Below, in pieces: positions 33,023-41,817 of a stretch of DNA of 64,000 nucleotides. The stretch's first letter is position 1. Every line of letters begins with the position of its first letter. The DNA is from Acinetobacter junii CIP 64.5 (GTDB lineage: Bacteria > Pseudomonadota > Gammaproteobacteria > Pseudomonadales > Moraxellaceae): contig NZ_KB849659.1 of assembly GCF_000368765.1 (NCBI RefSeq), positions 1 to 64,000 of the forward strand, read 5' to 3'. The translations under genes were made by a program, and so were the position numbers. The notes under the pieces were generated by a model, which ran no database searches, was not told where the DNA came from, and was given only the letters and a program-made list of their open reading frames with translations.

Positions 33023-34564
33023 ATGGCATTGTGGCGATCGACTATTATTGTCAGTGCAATGACGATGTTATCTCGAGTTTTGGGATTAGTGCGTGATATC
33101 GTGCTATTAAATGTATTTGGTGCAGGTAAAGATTTCGATACTTTCGTTGTTGCCTTTCGTATTCCAAACTTTTTTCGACGCTTATTTGCGGAAGGGGCTT
33201 TTTCTCAAGCCTTTATTCCTGTTTTAACCGAATATAAAACTAGTAAAACACATGCAGAAGTACAGATTCTGATTAGCCGAGTATTTGGTTGTTTGCTGAC
33301 GGCTATGTCATTGCTAACTTTTGTGGCGATGGTTGCCGCACCAGCGATTATTTATTTGTATGCACCAGGATTCCATAACGATCCTGAGAAATTTGATTTA
33401 GCGGTGGATATGTTCCGCCTCACGATCCCTTATTTAATGTTCATGTCGTTGACGGCTTTTGCGAGCAGTATCTTAAATAGCTATGGCTCATTTGCATCGC
33501 CAGCATTTTCACCTGTGCTTTTGAACATTGCGATGATTGCAGGAGCATGGTGGTTAACACCTTTTATGGCAGAACCCATTATGGCATTAGGGTGGGCTGT
33601 CGTGGTTGCAGGTGTTTTACAGTTAGCGATACAAATCCCTGAGCTTTGGAAAAAGAACTTACTTATTCCACCTAAAGTTGATTTTAAGCATGAGGGTGTT
33701 GATCGTATCTTAAAACTAATGTTGCCTGCATTATTCGGTGTTTCAGTGACACAAATTAATTTATTGTTAAATACGATTTGGGCATCGTTCATGCAAGATG
33801 GTTCAGTATCGTGGTTATACAGTGCTGAACGAATGACTGAATTACCATTAGGTCTCATTGGGGTTGCGATCGGCACAGTTATTTTGCCTTCACTGTCTGC
33901 GCGTCACGCTGAGCAAGATCAAGCTAAATTTAAAAGCATGATTGATTGGGCTGCCAAGATCATTATGTTGGTCGGTATTCCTGCAAGTATTGCATTATTC
34001 ATGTTATCGACGCCGATTATTCAAGCTTTATTCCAACGTGGCGAATTTACTTTAGAAGATACACATATGACGGCACTTGCATTGCAATGCATGAGTGCGG
34101 GTGTAATTTCATTTATGTTGATTAAAGTGTTTGCACCAGGTTTTTATGCACAACAGGATACCAAAACACCAGTTCGTGTCGGTCTCATGGCAGTTGCTGC
34201 AAATGCGATTTTAAACGTTGTATTTATTGGGTTCTTTAAATTAATTGATTGGCATGCTGAGCATATGGCTTTAGCACTCGCTTCTTCTGGCTCTGCTTTA
34301 GTCAATGCTGGGATGCTTTATTTTTATTTACACAAAAGAAATATCTATCGTTTTGGGGCGCATTGGAAAAAGCTTAGTTTCCAATTTTTAGTGGCCAACA
34401 TAACCATGATTGCTGCTCTTGCATATGCTTTAACATGGTACCAAGGTGATATCGCTCAGTGGTTGCGAATCGCAGAAGTTGTTGGCTTGTGTGTATTGGG
34501 TGTCGCTGCTTATGTTATTGGTTTACTAATCACGGGTTTTCACCCAAGACATTTGAAACATTAA
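33023..34564 (+). CDS. murJ: Lipid II flippase MurJ
   Basis: 513 aa polytopic MOP-superfamily protein with about 14 helices. It moves lipid II across the inner membrane. The hallmark N-terminus LSRVLGLVRDIVLLNVFGAGKDFDTFVVAFRIPNFFRRLFAEGAFSQAF is present, including the essential Arg residues. ATG 33023 is preferred over GTG 33014 because TAGGTG is better placed for it. A terminator follows directly. Confidence 0.96.
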   Translation: MALWRSTIIVSAMTMLSRVLGLVRDIVLLNVFGAGKDFDTFVVAFRIPNFFRRLFAEGAFSQAFIPVLTEYKTSKTHAEVQILISRVFGCLLTAMSLLTFVAMVAAPAIIYLYAPGFHNDPEKFDLAVDMFRLTIPYLMFMSLTAFASSILNSYGSFASPAFSPVLLNIAMIAGAWWLTPFMAEPIMALGWAVVVAGVLQLAIQIPELWKKNLLIPPKVDFKHEGVDRILKLMLPALFGVSVTQINLLLNTIWASFMQDGSVSWLYSAERMTELPLGLIGVAIGTVILPSLSARHAEQDQAKFKSMIDWAAKIIMLVGIPASIALFMLSTPIIQALFQRGEFTLEDTHMTALALQCMSAGVISFMLIKVFAPGFYAQQDTKTPVRVGLMAVAANAILNVVFIGFFKLIDWHAEHMALALASSGSALVNAGMLYFYLHKRNIYRFGAHWKKLSFQFLVANITMIAALAYALTWYQGDIAQWLRIAEVVGLCVLGVAAYVIGLLITGFHPRHLKH

Positions 34565-34595
34565 AAAAATAAACCCTCATGAAGAGGGTTTATTA
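34563..34595. terminator. Bidirectional terminator between murJ and the FKBP genes
   Basis: The stem ATAAACCCTC/GAGGGTTTAT with an ATGAA loop is flanked by A-rich and T-rich sequence, between convergent genes. Confidence 0.85.
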
Positions 34596-35279
34596 CTATT
34601 TTACTTCGAGTAATTCAATATCAAAAATAAGTGTGCTATTTGGTCCAATTGCATCTCCAGCACCCACGTCACCATATGCTAAGTTAGATGGAACAAAGAA
34701 ACGACTTTTGCCACCTTCTTTCATCGTTTGGACACCTTCAGTCCAGCCAGAAATGACTTGATTCAGTTTAAATTCAACAGGATGGTTGCGAGCAATTGAG
34801 CTATCAAACACAGTTCCATCAATTAACCGACCTTCGTAATTTACTTTTACTGTCGATGTTAACTTTGGCGATTTACCAGTACCTTGTTGAAGAACTTGAT
34901 ACTGTAAACCTGATTTTGTTGTGATGATATCTGGTTTTTTAGCATTCTCTGCTAGAAAGTTTTTTCCTTCTTGGGCATTTTTTTCTGCCTGCTCTTGGAA
35001 TTCAACTAATTGTTTGGCTTCAAGTCGCTTTTTATATTGGTTGAGAACTGTCGCCATTTGCTCATCACTGAGAGTTGCTGGTTTTCCCTTAATTGCATCT
35101 TCAAGCCCTAGCACAAAGGTTTCGATATTTAAGTCTTTGAGTGTTTCTGTATTTCCTTTCCCCATTAAATAACCGTAGCTATAACCTAATTGATCTTTTT
35201 GTGGACTTTTTAGGGTGATAGGAGCTGCTTGAACCGTTCCAATCATCAATGTTATGAGAGTAAGTGTAAGTTTTTTCAT
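34596..35279 (-). CDS. fklB: Periplasmic FKBP-type prolyl isomerase (FklB/Mip-like)
   Basis: 227 aa from ATG 35279, with GGAAG upstream. Signal peptide is cut near VQA/API. An N-terminal helical dimerisation domain (about 25-110; FVLGLEDAIKGKPATLS) leads into a C-terminal FKBP domain (about 135-225; VKVNYEGRLIDGTVFDSS, VISGWTEGVQTMKEGGKSRFFVPSNLAYG). It should act as a folding catalyst in the periplasm. It lies 44 nt after fkpA and is probably co-transcribed with it. Confidence 0.9.
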   Translation of the reverse strand: MKKLTLTLITLMIGTVQAAPITLKSPQKDQLGYSYGYLMGKGNTETLKDLNIETFVLGLEDAIKGKPATLSDEQMATVLNQYKKRLEAKQLVEFQEQAEKNAQEGKNFLAENAKKPDIITTKSGLQYQVLQQGTGKSPKLTSTVKVNYEGRLIDGTVFDSSIARNHPVEFKLNQVISGWTEGVQTMKEGGKSRFFVPSNLAYGDVGAGDAIGPNSTLIFDIELLEVK

Positions 35280-35323
35280 TCTTTCTTCCAAAATAAAGGA
35301 GAGCACAAGCTCTCCCTATATCA

Positions 35324-36031
35324 TTATTTTACAGCGATTAATTCGACATCAAAAATCAAAGTACTATTTGGTGGGATAGAGCCTGGCACGCCTTGTTCAC
35401 CGTAGCCTAAGTTGGCAGGGATATAAAGCGTTGCCTTACCGCCTTCTTTCATGAGTTGTAGACCTTCAGTCCAACCAGGAATGACTTGATTTAATGGAAA
35501 CTCAATTGGTTCACCACGATCGTATGAGCTGTCAAATACTTTACCGTCAGTCAATTGACCTTTGTAATGTACTTTAACCACAGAAGTTGCAACAGGTTGT
35601 TTGCCAGTTCCTTCTTTGGTGATTTTGTATTGCAAGCCAGATGCTGTTGTTTTAACACCTTCTTTTTTAGCATTTTCAGCTAAGAAACTTGAGTTAGTTG
35701 CCTCAACTTTTTTGGTTTCGTCTTGTTGCTTTTGTTGCATCTCTTTTTGGAATTCTACATATGCTGCTTGTAATTCTTCCTCAGAGTATGCTGCAGGTTT
35801 CTGAGCATGTGCATCACGAAAACCTGTAATAAATGCATTCGTTTCAAGCTCTGGTGGAGTTTGTTTTGCAACTTCATAACCGAGAGCATAGCTGATCTTA
35901 GCAACAGGCGCTGCATTTTTATCAGCTTTCGCGCCAAACTCAGTGGTTGGATTTTGTGTCGCATAATAAACAGGTACTAGGGCCGCACCGCCTAACACAA
36001 CTGCAGCAATGAGAGGTAAAGCTTTACTCAT
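35324..36031 (-). CDS. fkpA: FKBP-type prolyl isomerase FkpA (K-locus boundary gene)
   Basis: 235 aa. The N-terminal hydrophobic segment ([20 protein letters not shown]) is a signal anchor or signal peptide. An FKBP_N helical domain (about 45-120) and an FKBP_C domain follow ([51 protein letters not shown]). In Acinetobacter fkpA marks one end of the capsule locus, normally next to wzc. Here the next gene is wecB on the other strand. It is a paralogue of the downstream FKBP gene. Confidence 0.92.
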   Translation of the reverse strand: MSKALPLIAAVVLGGAALVPVYYATQNPTTEFGAKADKNAAPVAKISYALGYEVAKQTPPELETNAFITGFRDAHAQKPAAYSEEELQAAYVEFQKEMQQKQQDETKKVEATNSSFLAENAKKEGVKTTASGLQYKITKEGTGKQPVATSVVKVHYKGQLTDGKVFDSSYDRGEPIEFPLNQVIPGWTEGLQLMKEGGKATLYIPANLGYGEQGVPGSIPPNSTLIFDVELIAVK

Positions 36032-36259
36032 GAGATGTCCAAATCATTTTTTGCATAAAATTGATGCCATTGATCTTAGCATGGTTGAGTTAAAGCATAG
36101 AATCATTGATCTTAAAATCGAGTGAATTTTTGCTACGTTTCTTATGTATTTGTGAACATACTCTTTATATATGTGATATCTGAAGAATCAAAATAAAAGA
36201 GTGATTTTTCTAGTGCTTCTTTGCAGTACAGTTTGAGAATGGATTTAGTGCTAAATCAA

Positions 36260-36280
36260 AGTCTGATATTATATCAAACT
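36260..36280. promoter_or_regulatory. Near-perfect palindrome, possible operator
   Basis: AGTCTGATAT and ATATCAAACT flank a central T, with one mismatch per arm pair. It lies about 100 bp before wecB, where a regulator of the polysaccharide operon could bind. No known regulator is matched. Confidence 0.4.
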
Positions 36281-36290
36281 CTAATATTCA

Positions 36291-36323
36291 AACTATCTAC
36301 AGATTGAATTTTCTTAGATAGTT
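36291..36323 (+). promoter_or_regulatory. Leader hairpin upstream of wecB
   Basis: AACTATCTA and TAGATAGTT form a perfect 9-bp stem around a 15-nt loop, about 40 nt before the wecB start. There is no T run, so it is not a standard terminator. It could be an operator or a 5' UTR structure. Confidence 0.4.
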
Positions 36324-36363
36324 CTCTCGCTTGTCACTTAGGGCTGAAAACAGGATATATGTC

Positions 36364-37491
36364 GTGAAAAAAGTCTTATTGGTTTTCGGTACACGTCCAG
36401 AAGCAATCAAAATGGCACCACTTGCATTGCATCTTCAGCAGCAGAATGACTTTGAATGTAAAGTCTGTGTGACAGGTCAGCACCGAGAAATGCTGGACCA
36501 AGTCTTAGCACTATTTCAACTGAATCCCGATTATGACTTAAATCTGATGAGGCAAGGTCAGACATTGTCGGACGTGACAGCGGGTGTTTTAAAAGGGCTT
36601 GAGCAGGTCTTTTTAGAGTGGCAACCAGATCTGGTTTTAGTCCATGGTGATACAGCGACGACATTTGCAGCATCTTTGGCTGCATACTACCATAAAATTA
36701 AAGTAGGTCATGTTGAAGCGGGTCTACGTACAGGTGATCTCTATTCACCTTGGCCAGAAGAAGCTAATCGACAGTTAACAGGCGTTTTAGCCAATTATCA
36801 TTTTGCGCCGACACAATCGTCCTATCAAAATTTAATCAAAGAAAATGTGCAACCTGAATGCATTGTCATTACGGGTAATACCGTGATTGATGCCTTACTC
36901 CAAGTCAAAGAGAAAGTTGAACATGATCAAGCCCTGATTAAAGAATTTCAACATACTTTTACCTTTCTGGATTCAACAAAAAAATTACTTTTAGTGACCG
37001 GGCATCGTCGGGAGAATTTTGGCCAAGGTTTTCTCAATATTTGTTCAGCATTGGCTGAACTTGCAGAGAAATATCCAGATTTACAAATTGTGTATCCTGT
37101 ACATTTAAATCCGAATGTACAACAACCTGTACAACAGTTATTGTCCAATATTCCAAATATCTTTTTAATTGCACCGCAACACTATCTACCTTTTGTGTAT
37201 TTGATGAATCGTTGCGATCTCATTATGACTGACTCTGGGGGCATTCAAGAAGAAGCACCTTCCTTAGGCAAACCAGTATTGGTAATGAGAGACACAACAG
37301 AGCGACCAGAAGCAGTTGAAGCAGGCACAGTGAAATTAGTTGGGACAGATAAAGCACAAATTGTGCAAAATGTCTCTGCATTGTTGGATGACCCAGCTAT
37401 ATATCATGGTATGGCTGGAGCACATAATCCCTATGGGGATGGTACAGCTTGTCAGAAAATTATTGATTTTCTTCGACAGCACGCATTGTAA
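36364..37491 (+). CDS. wecB: UDP-N-acetylglucosamine 2-epimerase (non-hydrolysing)
   Basis: 375 aa GT-B-fold epimerase making UDP-ManNAc. Motifs are [74 protein letters not shown] and [31 protein letters not shown] 36364 has AGGATA upstream; a TTG at 36331 would lengthen it beyond the usual 370-380 aa. It is the first gene of the plus-strand polysaccharide operon. The next gene oxidises its product. It is also called mnaA. Confidence 0.95.
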   Translation: MKKVLLVFGTRPEAIKMAPLALHLQQQNDFECKVCVTGQHREMLDQVLALFQLNPDYDLNLMRQGQTLSDVTAGVLKGLEQVFLEWQPDLVLVHGDTATTFAASLAAYYHKIKVGHVEAGLRTGDLYSPWPEEANRQLTGVLANYHFAPTQSSYQNLIKENVQPECIVITGNTVIDALLQVKEKVEHDQALIKEFQHTFTFLDSTKKLLLVTGHRRENFGQGFLNICSALAELAEKYPDLQIVYPVHLNPNVQQPVQQLLSNIPNIFLIAPQHYLPFVYLMNRCDLIMTDSGGIQEEAPSLGKPVLVMRDTTERPEAVEAGTVKLVGTDKAQIVQNVSALLDDPAIYHGMAGAHNPYGDGTACQKIIDFLRQHAL

Positions 37492-37531
37492 TTTAAAATT
37501 TTTAAGTGATTTAAATCATTAAGTTGGGTAT

Positions 37532-38770
37532 ATGAAGCATTCTTTTAAACATCTTTGTGTTGTGGGCTTGGGTTATATTGGATTACCCACTGCGGCGACG
37601 TTTGCTGCACATGGTTTAAAAGTGACAGGGGTCGATGTTAATCAGCATGCTGTAGATATTATTAACCAAGGTAAAGTGCATATTGTAGAGCCAGATTTGG
37701 CCGCTTTAGTCCGTGATGTGGTTGCACAGGGACAACTTTCGGCGCAAACGGAGCCTTGTGCAGCTGATGCCTATATTGTTGCGGTGCCGACACCCTTTAA
37801 AGATGATCATGCGCCTGATCTAGCGTATATTGAATCTGCAGCAAAGGCTCTAGCACCTTATTTAAATGCAGGCAATTTGGTGATTTTAGAATCTACCTCA
37901 CCTGTAGGTGCGACCGAAGAAATGGAAGCATGGCTCAGTGCTGCTCGACCAGATTTAACGTTTCCTCAACAGGCTGGAGAGGCTGCTGATGTTTTGATTG
38001 CCCATTGTCCCGAGCGCGTCTTACCAGGTAAAGTATTACAAGAGTTGATCAGTAATGATCGTATTATTGGGGGGATGACGCCTCGATGCTCAAAAGCTGC
38101 GATTGAATTGTATCGAACCTTTGTCAAAGGGGAGTGCATTGAAACCAATGCACGGACTGCGGAAATGTGTAAGCTGACAGAGAATTCATTTCGTGATGTT
38201 AATATTGCTTTTGCCAATGAACTTTCAATCATTTGCGATAAGTTAGACATCCATGTGGCTGAATTAATTCAATTGGCCAATCGCCATCCACGCGTCAATA
38301 TTTTGCAGCCTGGTCCGGGTGTTGGTGGACACTGTATTGCAGTTGACCCATGGTTTATTGTGTCTAAAACACCAGAGCAAGCTCGTTTAATTCGTACAGC
38401 CCGTGAAGTGAATGACAGTAAACCTCACTGGGTGATTGATCAGGTCAAGATTAAAATTGCCGATTATTTACAACAACATCCGAGTAAAACCATTCAAGAT
38501 ATTAAGCTGGCTTGTTATGGTCTTGCGTTTAAAGCGGATATAGATGACTTGCGTGAAAGCCCTGCCTTGGATATTAGTTTACATTTGTTCAAACACAGTG
38601 GTTGTCAGGTGGTTGCTGTAGAGCCGAATTTGAATGTAAATCAGTATCAAGACATTCCTTTGGTGGATTTAATCGAGGCTGAGCAGGCGGACATTCGTGT
38701 ATTATTGGTCAAACACCGTGAATTTAAGTCGATTGACTTTGGTGCAAAAGCTTTCGATTTAGTCATTTGA
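37532..38770 (+). CDS. wecC: UDP-N-acetyl-D-mannosamine dehydrogenase
   Basis: 412 aa UDP-sugar 6-dehydrogenase producing UDP-ManNAcA. The N-terminal NAD motif is GLGYIGLPTA. The central signature CKLTENSFRDVNIAFANE carries the catalytic Lys and Asn, and the nucleophile is Cys268 in GVGGHCIAVDPW. The VAVPTPF and LESTSPVGAT segments favour the WecC type over Ugd. It acts on the WecB product. Together they imply ManNAcA (or a derivative) in the glycan. Confidence 0.93.
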   Translation: MKHSFKHLCVVGLGYIGLPTAATFAAHGLKVTGVDVNQHAVDIINQGKVHIVEPDLAALVRDVVAQGQLSAQTEPCAADAYIVAVPTPFKDDHAPDLAYIESAAKALAPYLNAGNLVILESTSPVGATEEMEAWLSAARPDLTFPQQAGEAADVLIAHCPERVLPGKVLQELISNDRIIGGMTPRCSKAAIELYRTFVKGECIETNARTAEMCKLTENSFRDVNIAFANELSIICDKLDIHVAELIQLANRHPRVNILQPGPGVGGHCIAVDPWFIVSKTPEQARLIRTAREVNDSKPHWVIDQVKIKIADYLQQHPSKTIQDIKLACYGLAFKADIDDLRESPALDISLHLFKHSGCQVVAVEPNLNVNQYQDIPLVDLIEAEQADIRVLLVKHREFKSIDFGAKAFDLVI

Positions 38771-38779
38771 GTTGAATAG

Positions 38780-39331
38780 ATGATACGAATCCTTGCGCGT
38801 GGTTTAGCCTATCTGCACAACTTTTGTTTTAGGGCATGTAACCGAGTCTTGATGTATGGTTATTTGCAAAAATTTCGTAGTGCAGGTGAGCATGTCCTAT
38901 TTAGTCCCTTAGGCTCGGTATTGAGTTATTCCACCATTACTTTGGGGCATCATGTTTTTATTGCCAATCGCGCTTGGTTCTCTGGCGAAATTGAGATTGG
39001 TTCTTATGTGATGTTTGGTCCGAATGTCACCATATTGGGCGGTGATCATGAATTTAAGGACATTACGCAACCCATGTTTTTTGTCAAAGACAATCAACAG
39101 CGTCAAGCGAAGATCAAAATAGGGGATGACGTTTGGGTGGGTGCCAATGTCACCATTTTAAAAGGTGTCGAGATTGGGCAAGGCGCAATCATTGCCGCAG
39201 GGAGTGTGGTAAATAAATCGGTTGAGCCGTTTAGTATTGTGGGGGGCGTTCCTGCAAAAAAGATTGCTGAACGATTCACCCAAGCAGAAAAACAAGCGTA
39301 TATTTCCCATTCACACCATTGGTCTAAGTAG
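38780..39331 (+). CDS. Left-handed beta-helix acyltransferase (WbbJ/LacA-like)
   Basis: 183 aa with hexapeptide repeats from about residue 45 ([33 protein letters not shown]), a conserved His in GGDHEF, and a second repeat block ([33 protein letters not shown]). It ends with the typical [12 protein letters not shown]. It is probably an O-acetyltransferase that decorates one sugar of the repeat unit. It starts 9 nt after wecC. The target sugar is unknown. Confidence 0.82.
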   Translation: MIRILARGLAYLHNFCFRACNRVLMYGYLQKFRSAGEHVLFSPLGSVLSYSTITLGHHVFIANRAWFSGEIEIGSYVMFGPNVTILGGDHEFKDITQPMFFVKDNQQRQAKIKIGDDVWVGANVTILKGVEIGQGAIIAAGSVVNKSVEPFSIVGGVPAKKIAERFTQAEKQAYISHSHHWSK

Positions 39332-39333
39332 CC

Positions 39334-40533
39334 ATGAACCCTCATGTGATTATGGTGGTCGGTGTAGGGTCTGCACGATTCTTACAATTACTCTTTAGTC
39401 TGTATTTGGCATGGTATTTTGGACATGCGGCACTCGCCAGTTTTGTATTAATGCTGAGCCTGAGTGCTGCATTTGGCGCATTTCCCTCTTTAGGAGGGGG
39501 ACCTCAAATTTTACGGGCAGGCGCTTATTCACAGCCCGAGCAACATATACAAATGACGCTCGCAACCAGCATATTACTCCTCGTATTGAGTTTGTTTCTG
39601 TTACCTTTTGCGACCATGTTGTGGGGAGGAGATACGCAAAGTCTGCGCTCAAATGGTCTACTCACTGCTGCAGCTGTATTTTTTACGACAGGCAGTGTGT
39701 GTTTTGCCATGATTCAATCCTTATGGTCTTATCAACAAAAATATAAGGCATTAGGGTTATTTGCTTTATTGAGCTACATTTTGGCATTCATCATTGCTTG
39801 GATGGCCAGTGTATTTTTGGGTAAAACCGCTGCGAGTGAGATCATTACGATTTATGCACTGGTGTTTATGTTGTTGAATGCACTGGTATTCTATCACGTT
39901 GGCTTTCGGCCTTATACTTTAGGGACTGGTTTGTCGCAACTGCTGGATAAAACGGTTCTAAAGCAATGTCTAGAACAATCAATTAAAGCGGCTCTATTTG
40001 GTTTTATCACGCTTTTTGGTCTTTACGCGTTGATGAAAGCGGTGAATGTTGACTATTCCGCATATGATGCCGCAGTATTTTCTTTAAGTTTCCAGTTCTT
40101 TCAAATCGGTATTTTTATTCCGAGTGTGCTCGGTGCGGTATTTGTGCCGAAATTGGTCAAACAACAACAGGCGGCGGGTCAACAGAAAACCATTTATCTG
40201 TGGATCTCGATGTTTTGGGTATTCTGCTCGGCTATAGCATTGGTTCCTGTATTCTATCTATATCATTTTGCCTTAGAGGCATCTACGATACTCACCTTTG
40301 TATTGTTACAGTGTGCGGTGCCCTTATCTGCGTTACAGGCGATGTACATTCAACAACATGTGGCTATGGGGAAATTTAGTCGTTTAGCATTGAATGCGTT
40401 ATGCTGGGCGACAATCGCTTTAAGTTTGCAAGCGATATTGCCAACACAGATTTACTTTTCTGGATTGGCCATTCTCTTGGCTTATGCAGGTAGTGTATTG
40501 CTATTTTTTTGCCGTCAACCTCAGCGAGTGTGA
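39334..40533 (+). CDS. wzx: Wzx-like polysaccharide flippase (first arm)
   Basis: 399 aa with about 12 hydrophobic helices and no catalytic motif, of MOP/PST-exporter type. It has the N-terminal helices and the central break expected of Wzx (LLFSLYLAWYFGHAALASFVLML ... VPKLVKQQQAAGQQKTIYLWISMFWV). It probably moves the undecaprenyl-linked repeat unit made by this operon. It is the only polytopic protein in this arm, so it could be asked whether it is instead a polymerase; the sequence favours a flippase. It begins 2 nt after the acyltransferase stop. Confidence 0.75.
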   Translation: MNPHVIMVVGVGSARFLQLLFSLYLAWYFGHAALASFVLMLSLSAAFGAFPSLGGGPQILRAGAYSQPEQHIQMTLATSILLLVLSLFLLPFATMLWGGDTQSLRSNGLLTAAAVFFTTGSVCFAMIQSLWSYQQKYKALGLFALLSYILAFIIAWMASVFLGKTAASEIITIYALVFMLLNALVFYHVGFRPYTLGTGLSQLLDKTVLKQCLEQSIKAALFGFITLFGLYALMKAVNVDYSAYDAAVFSLSFQFFQIGIFIPSVLGAVFVPKLVKQQQAAGQQKTIYLWISMFWVFCSAIALVPVFYLYHFALEASTILTFVLLQCAVPLSALQAMYIQQHVAMGKFSRLALNALCWATIALSLQAILPTQIYFSGLAILLAYAGSVLLFFCRQPQRV

Positions 40534-40542
40534 AATTTAATC

Positions 40543-41637
40543 ATGGCGATGCAGACCCCACCCATTAGTTATGTAGCCAATGCCAGCAGTCCGCATGTCA
40601 GACATTGGGTGGAATATCTCGATGAATTAGGTTCTCCTTATCACATCTATAGCATTCATAAGAATAGCTTTTTCCCACCAGAACAGGTGACGACCAAGTT
40701 TAATGGTTTACTTCGCTTTGGTGCTTTAGGCAGTATTGTGGCCTATATCCTGTTGGGATTATGGTTGCGACTGTTTGTGCCGAAAGCTTTGCAATTACAT
40801 GCGCATAATACTTCAGGTTATGGTTTGAGTGCATATTTAAGTGGTCGAAAATATCTGCTGACCACCTATGGGAGTGAGATTTTTTCTGTACCGCAAAAAA
40901 GCATAATCTATCGATTTTTGATTCGACGGACCTTACATGCTGCAGAAAAAATCACTGCATCTTCACAACATATGCAAGACACTTTGACGAAACACTTTTC
41001 AGTACCAGCATCACGTGTAATGACCTTTAGTCTCGGAGTTTCTTCGGTATTTCGTGTATCCACTGAACAACGTTCAATTGTTCGCCAACAGTTAGGCATC
41101 TCTGAACAGGACACGGTGTGGATTTATAACCGCCGAATTACGCCGCTGTATCGTACACTGGATGTGGTGGAGGCTTTTCAACAGTTTGCACGAGGTCGTC
41201 AGAGCTATCGACTGCTGCTCTTGGCAGGAGATTTTGATGCGCAATATTTGGCTAAAGTTAAATCACATATTCAAGGTGACAATAATATCCAGTTAATTGA
41301 TGGTTTCATTGATCAGGCGCAATTGTCAGGTTATTTATGTGCTGCGGATGTCGCCTTGTCTTTACCAAAGAGTGATCAGTTATCTTCATCAATTTTAGAA
41401 GCTCTTTCTTGTGGTTGTTTACTCATTTTGGCGAAACTGGCTGCTTATCAAAGCATTACAGATCACTTTCCCTGTGTGGTGATTGATGATGTCTATGTAA
41501 CCTCCATTCAACAGGCTTTTCAAGACAGTGTATTATCCCTGCAGTCGGATATTTCTCATCTGCAACAACAGCAACTGAAACAGGTGGCATGGGGGCGTCA
41601 GCAGGTGATGTTATGGATCAAAAAATTGTATGCGTGA
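40543..41637 (+). CDS. Glycosyltransferase, GT-B (family 4-like)
   Basis: 364 aa. The N-terminal domain has a hydrophobic stretch near residues 62-85 (GSIVAYILLGLWLRLF) that may bind the membrane. In the C-terminal GT4-type domain, LLLLAGDF begins the nucleotide-binding part and SLPKSDQLSSSILEALSCGCLLIL matches the E-x7-E region that binds the sugar nucleotide. The donor and acceptor are unknown. The stop overlaps a possible 60-codon frame. Confidence 0.78.
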   Translation: MAMQTPPISYVANASSPHVRHWVEYLDELGSPYHIYSIHKNSFFPPEQVTTKFNGLLRFGALGSIVAYILLGLWLRLFVPKALQLHAHNTSGYGLSAYLSGRKYLLTTYGSEIFSVPQKSIIYRFLIRRTLHAAEKITASSQHMQDTLTKHFSVPASRVMTFSLGVSSVFRVSTEQRSIVRQQLGISEQDTVWIYNRRITPLYRTLDVVEAFQQFARGRQSYRLLLLAGDFDAQYLAKVKSHIQGDNNIQLIDGFIDQAQLSGYLCAADVALSLPKSDQLSSSILEALSCGCLLILAKLAAYQSITDHFPCVVIDDVYVTSIQQAFQDSVLSLQSDISHLQQQQLKQVAWGRQQVMLWIKKLYA

Positions 41638-41812
41638 ATACGAATATGGCGATGAGTTGAATTTTGCTTTAAATACAAAAAATCAGTTGCTGCTGATACA
41701 TGCAATTATTCTCGGCTGGGGTAAAATAAAACTCACGTGTGCTAAGTGGTTTTATTGGTGTTTGAGGCTGCATGGCTTGCACTTCAAGTGGGATTTTCTT
41801 TTTCTAAGGTGA
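41630..41812 (+). CDS. Possible small ORF or gene remnant, 60 aa
   Basis: It fills the gap between the glycosyltransferase and the two-domain oxidoreductase. Its ATG overlaps the previous stop by 8 nt and its TAA touches the AAGGTGATG ribosome site of the next gene, the spacing of a true operon gene. The product is rich in Leu, Trp, Phe and Lys and resembles nothing I know. It may be a real small protein, a decayed fragment, or chance. Confidence 0.3.
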   Translation: MREYEYGDELNFALNTKNQLLLIHAIILGWGKIKLTCAKWFYWCLRLHGLHFKWDFLFLR

Positions 41813-41817
41813 TGTGA

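Larger units (their letters stand above)
36032..36363. other. fkpA-wecB divergent intergenic region
   Basis: 332 bases with no gene. They must hold the promoter of the wecB operon and that of fkpA. Two inverted repeats are visible at 36260-36280 and 36291-36323. I see no JUMPstart/ops element. No promoter hexamers could be placed with confidence. Confidence 0.6.
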
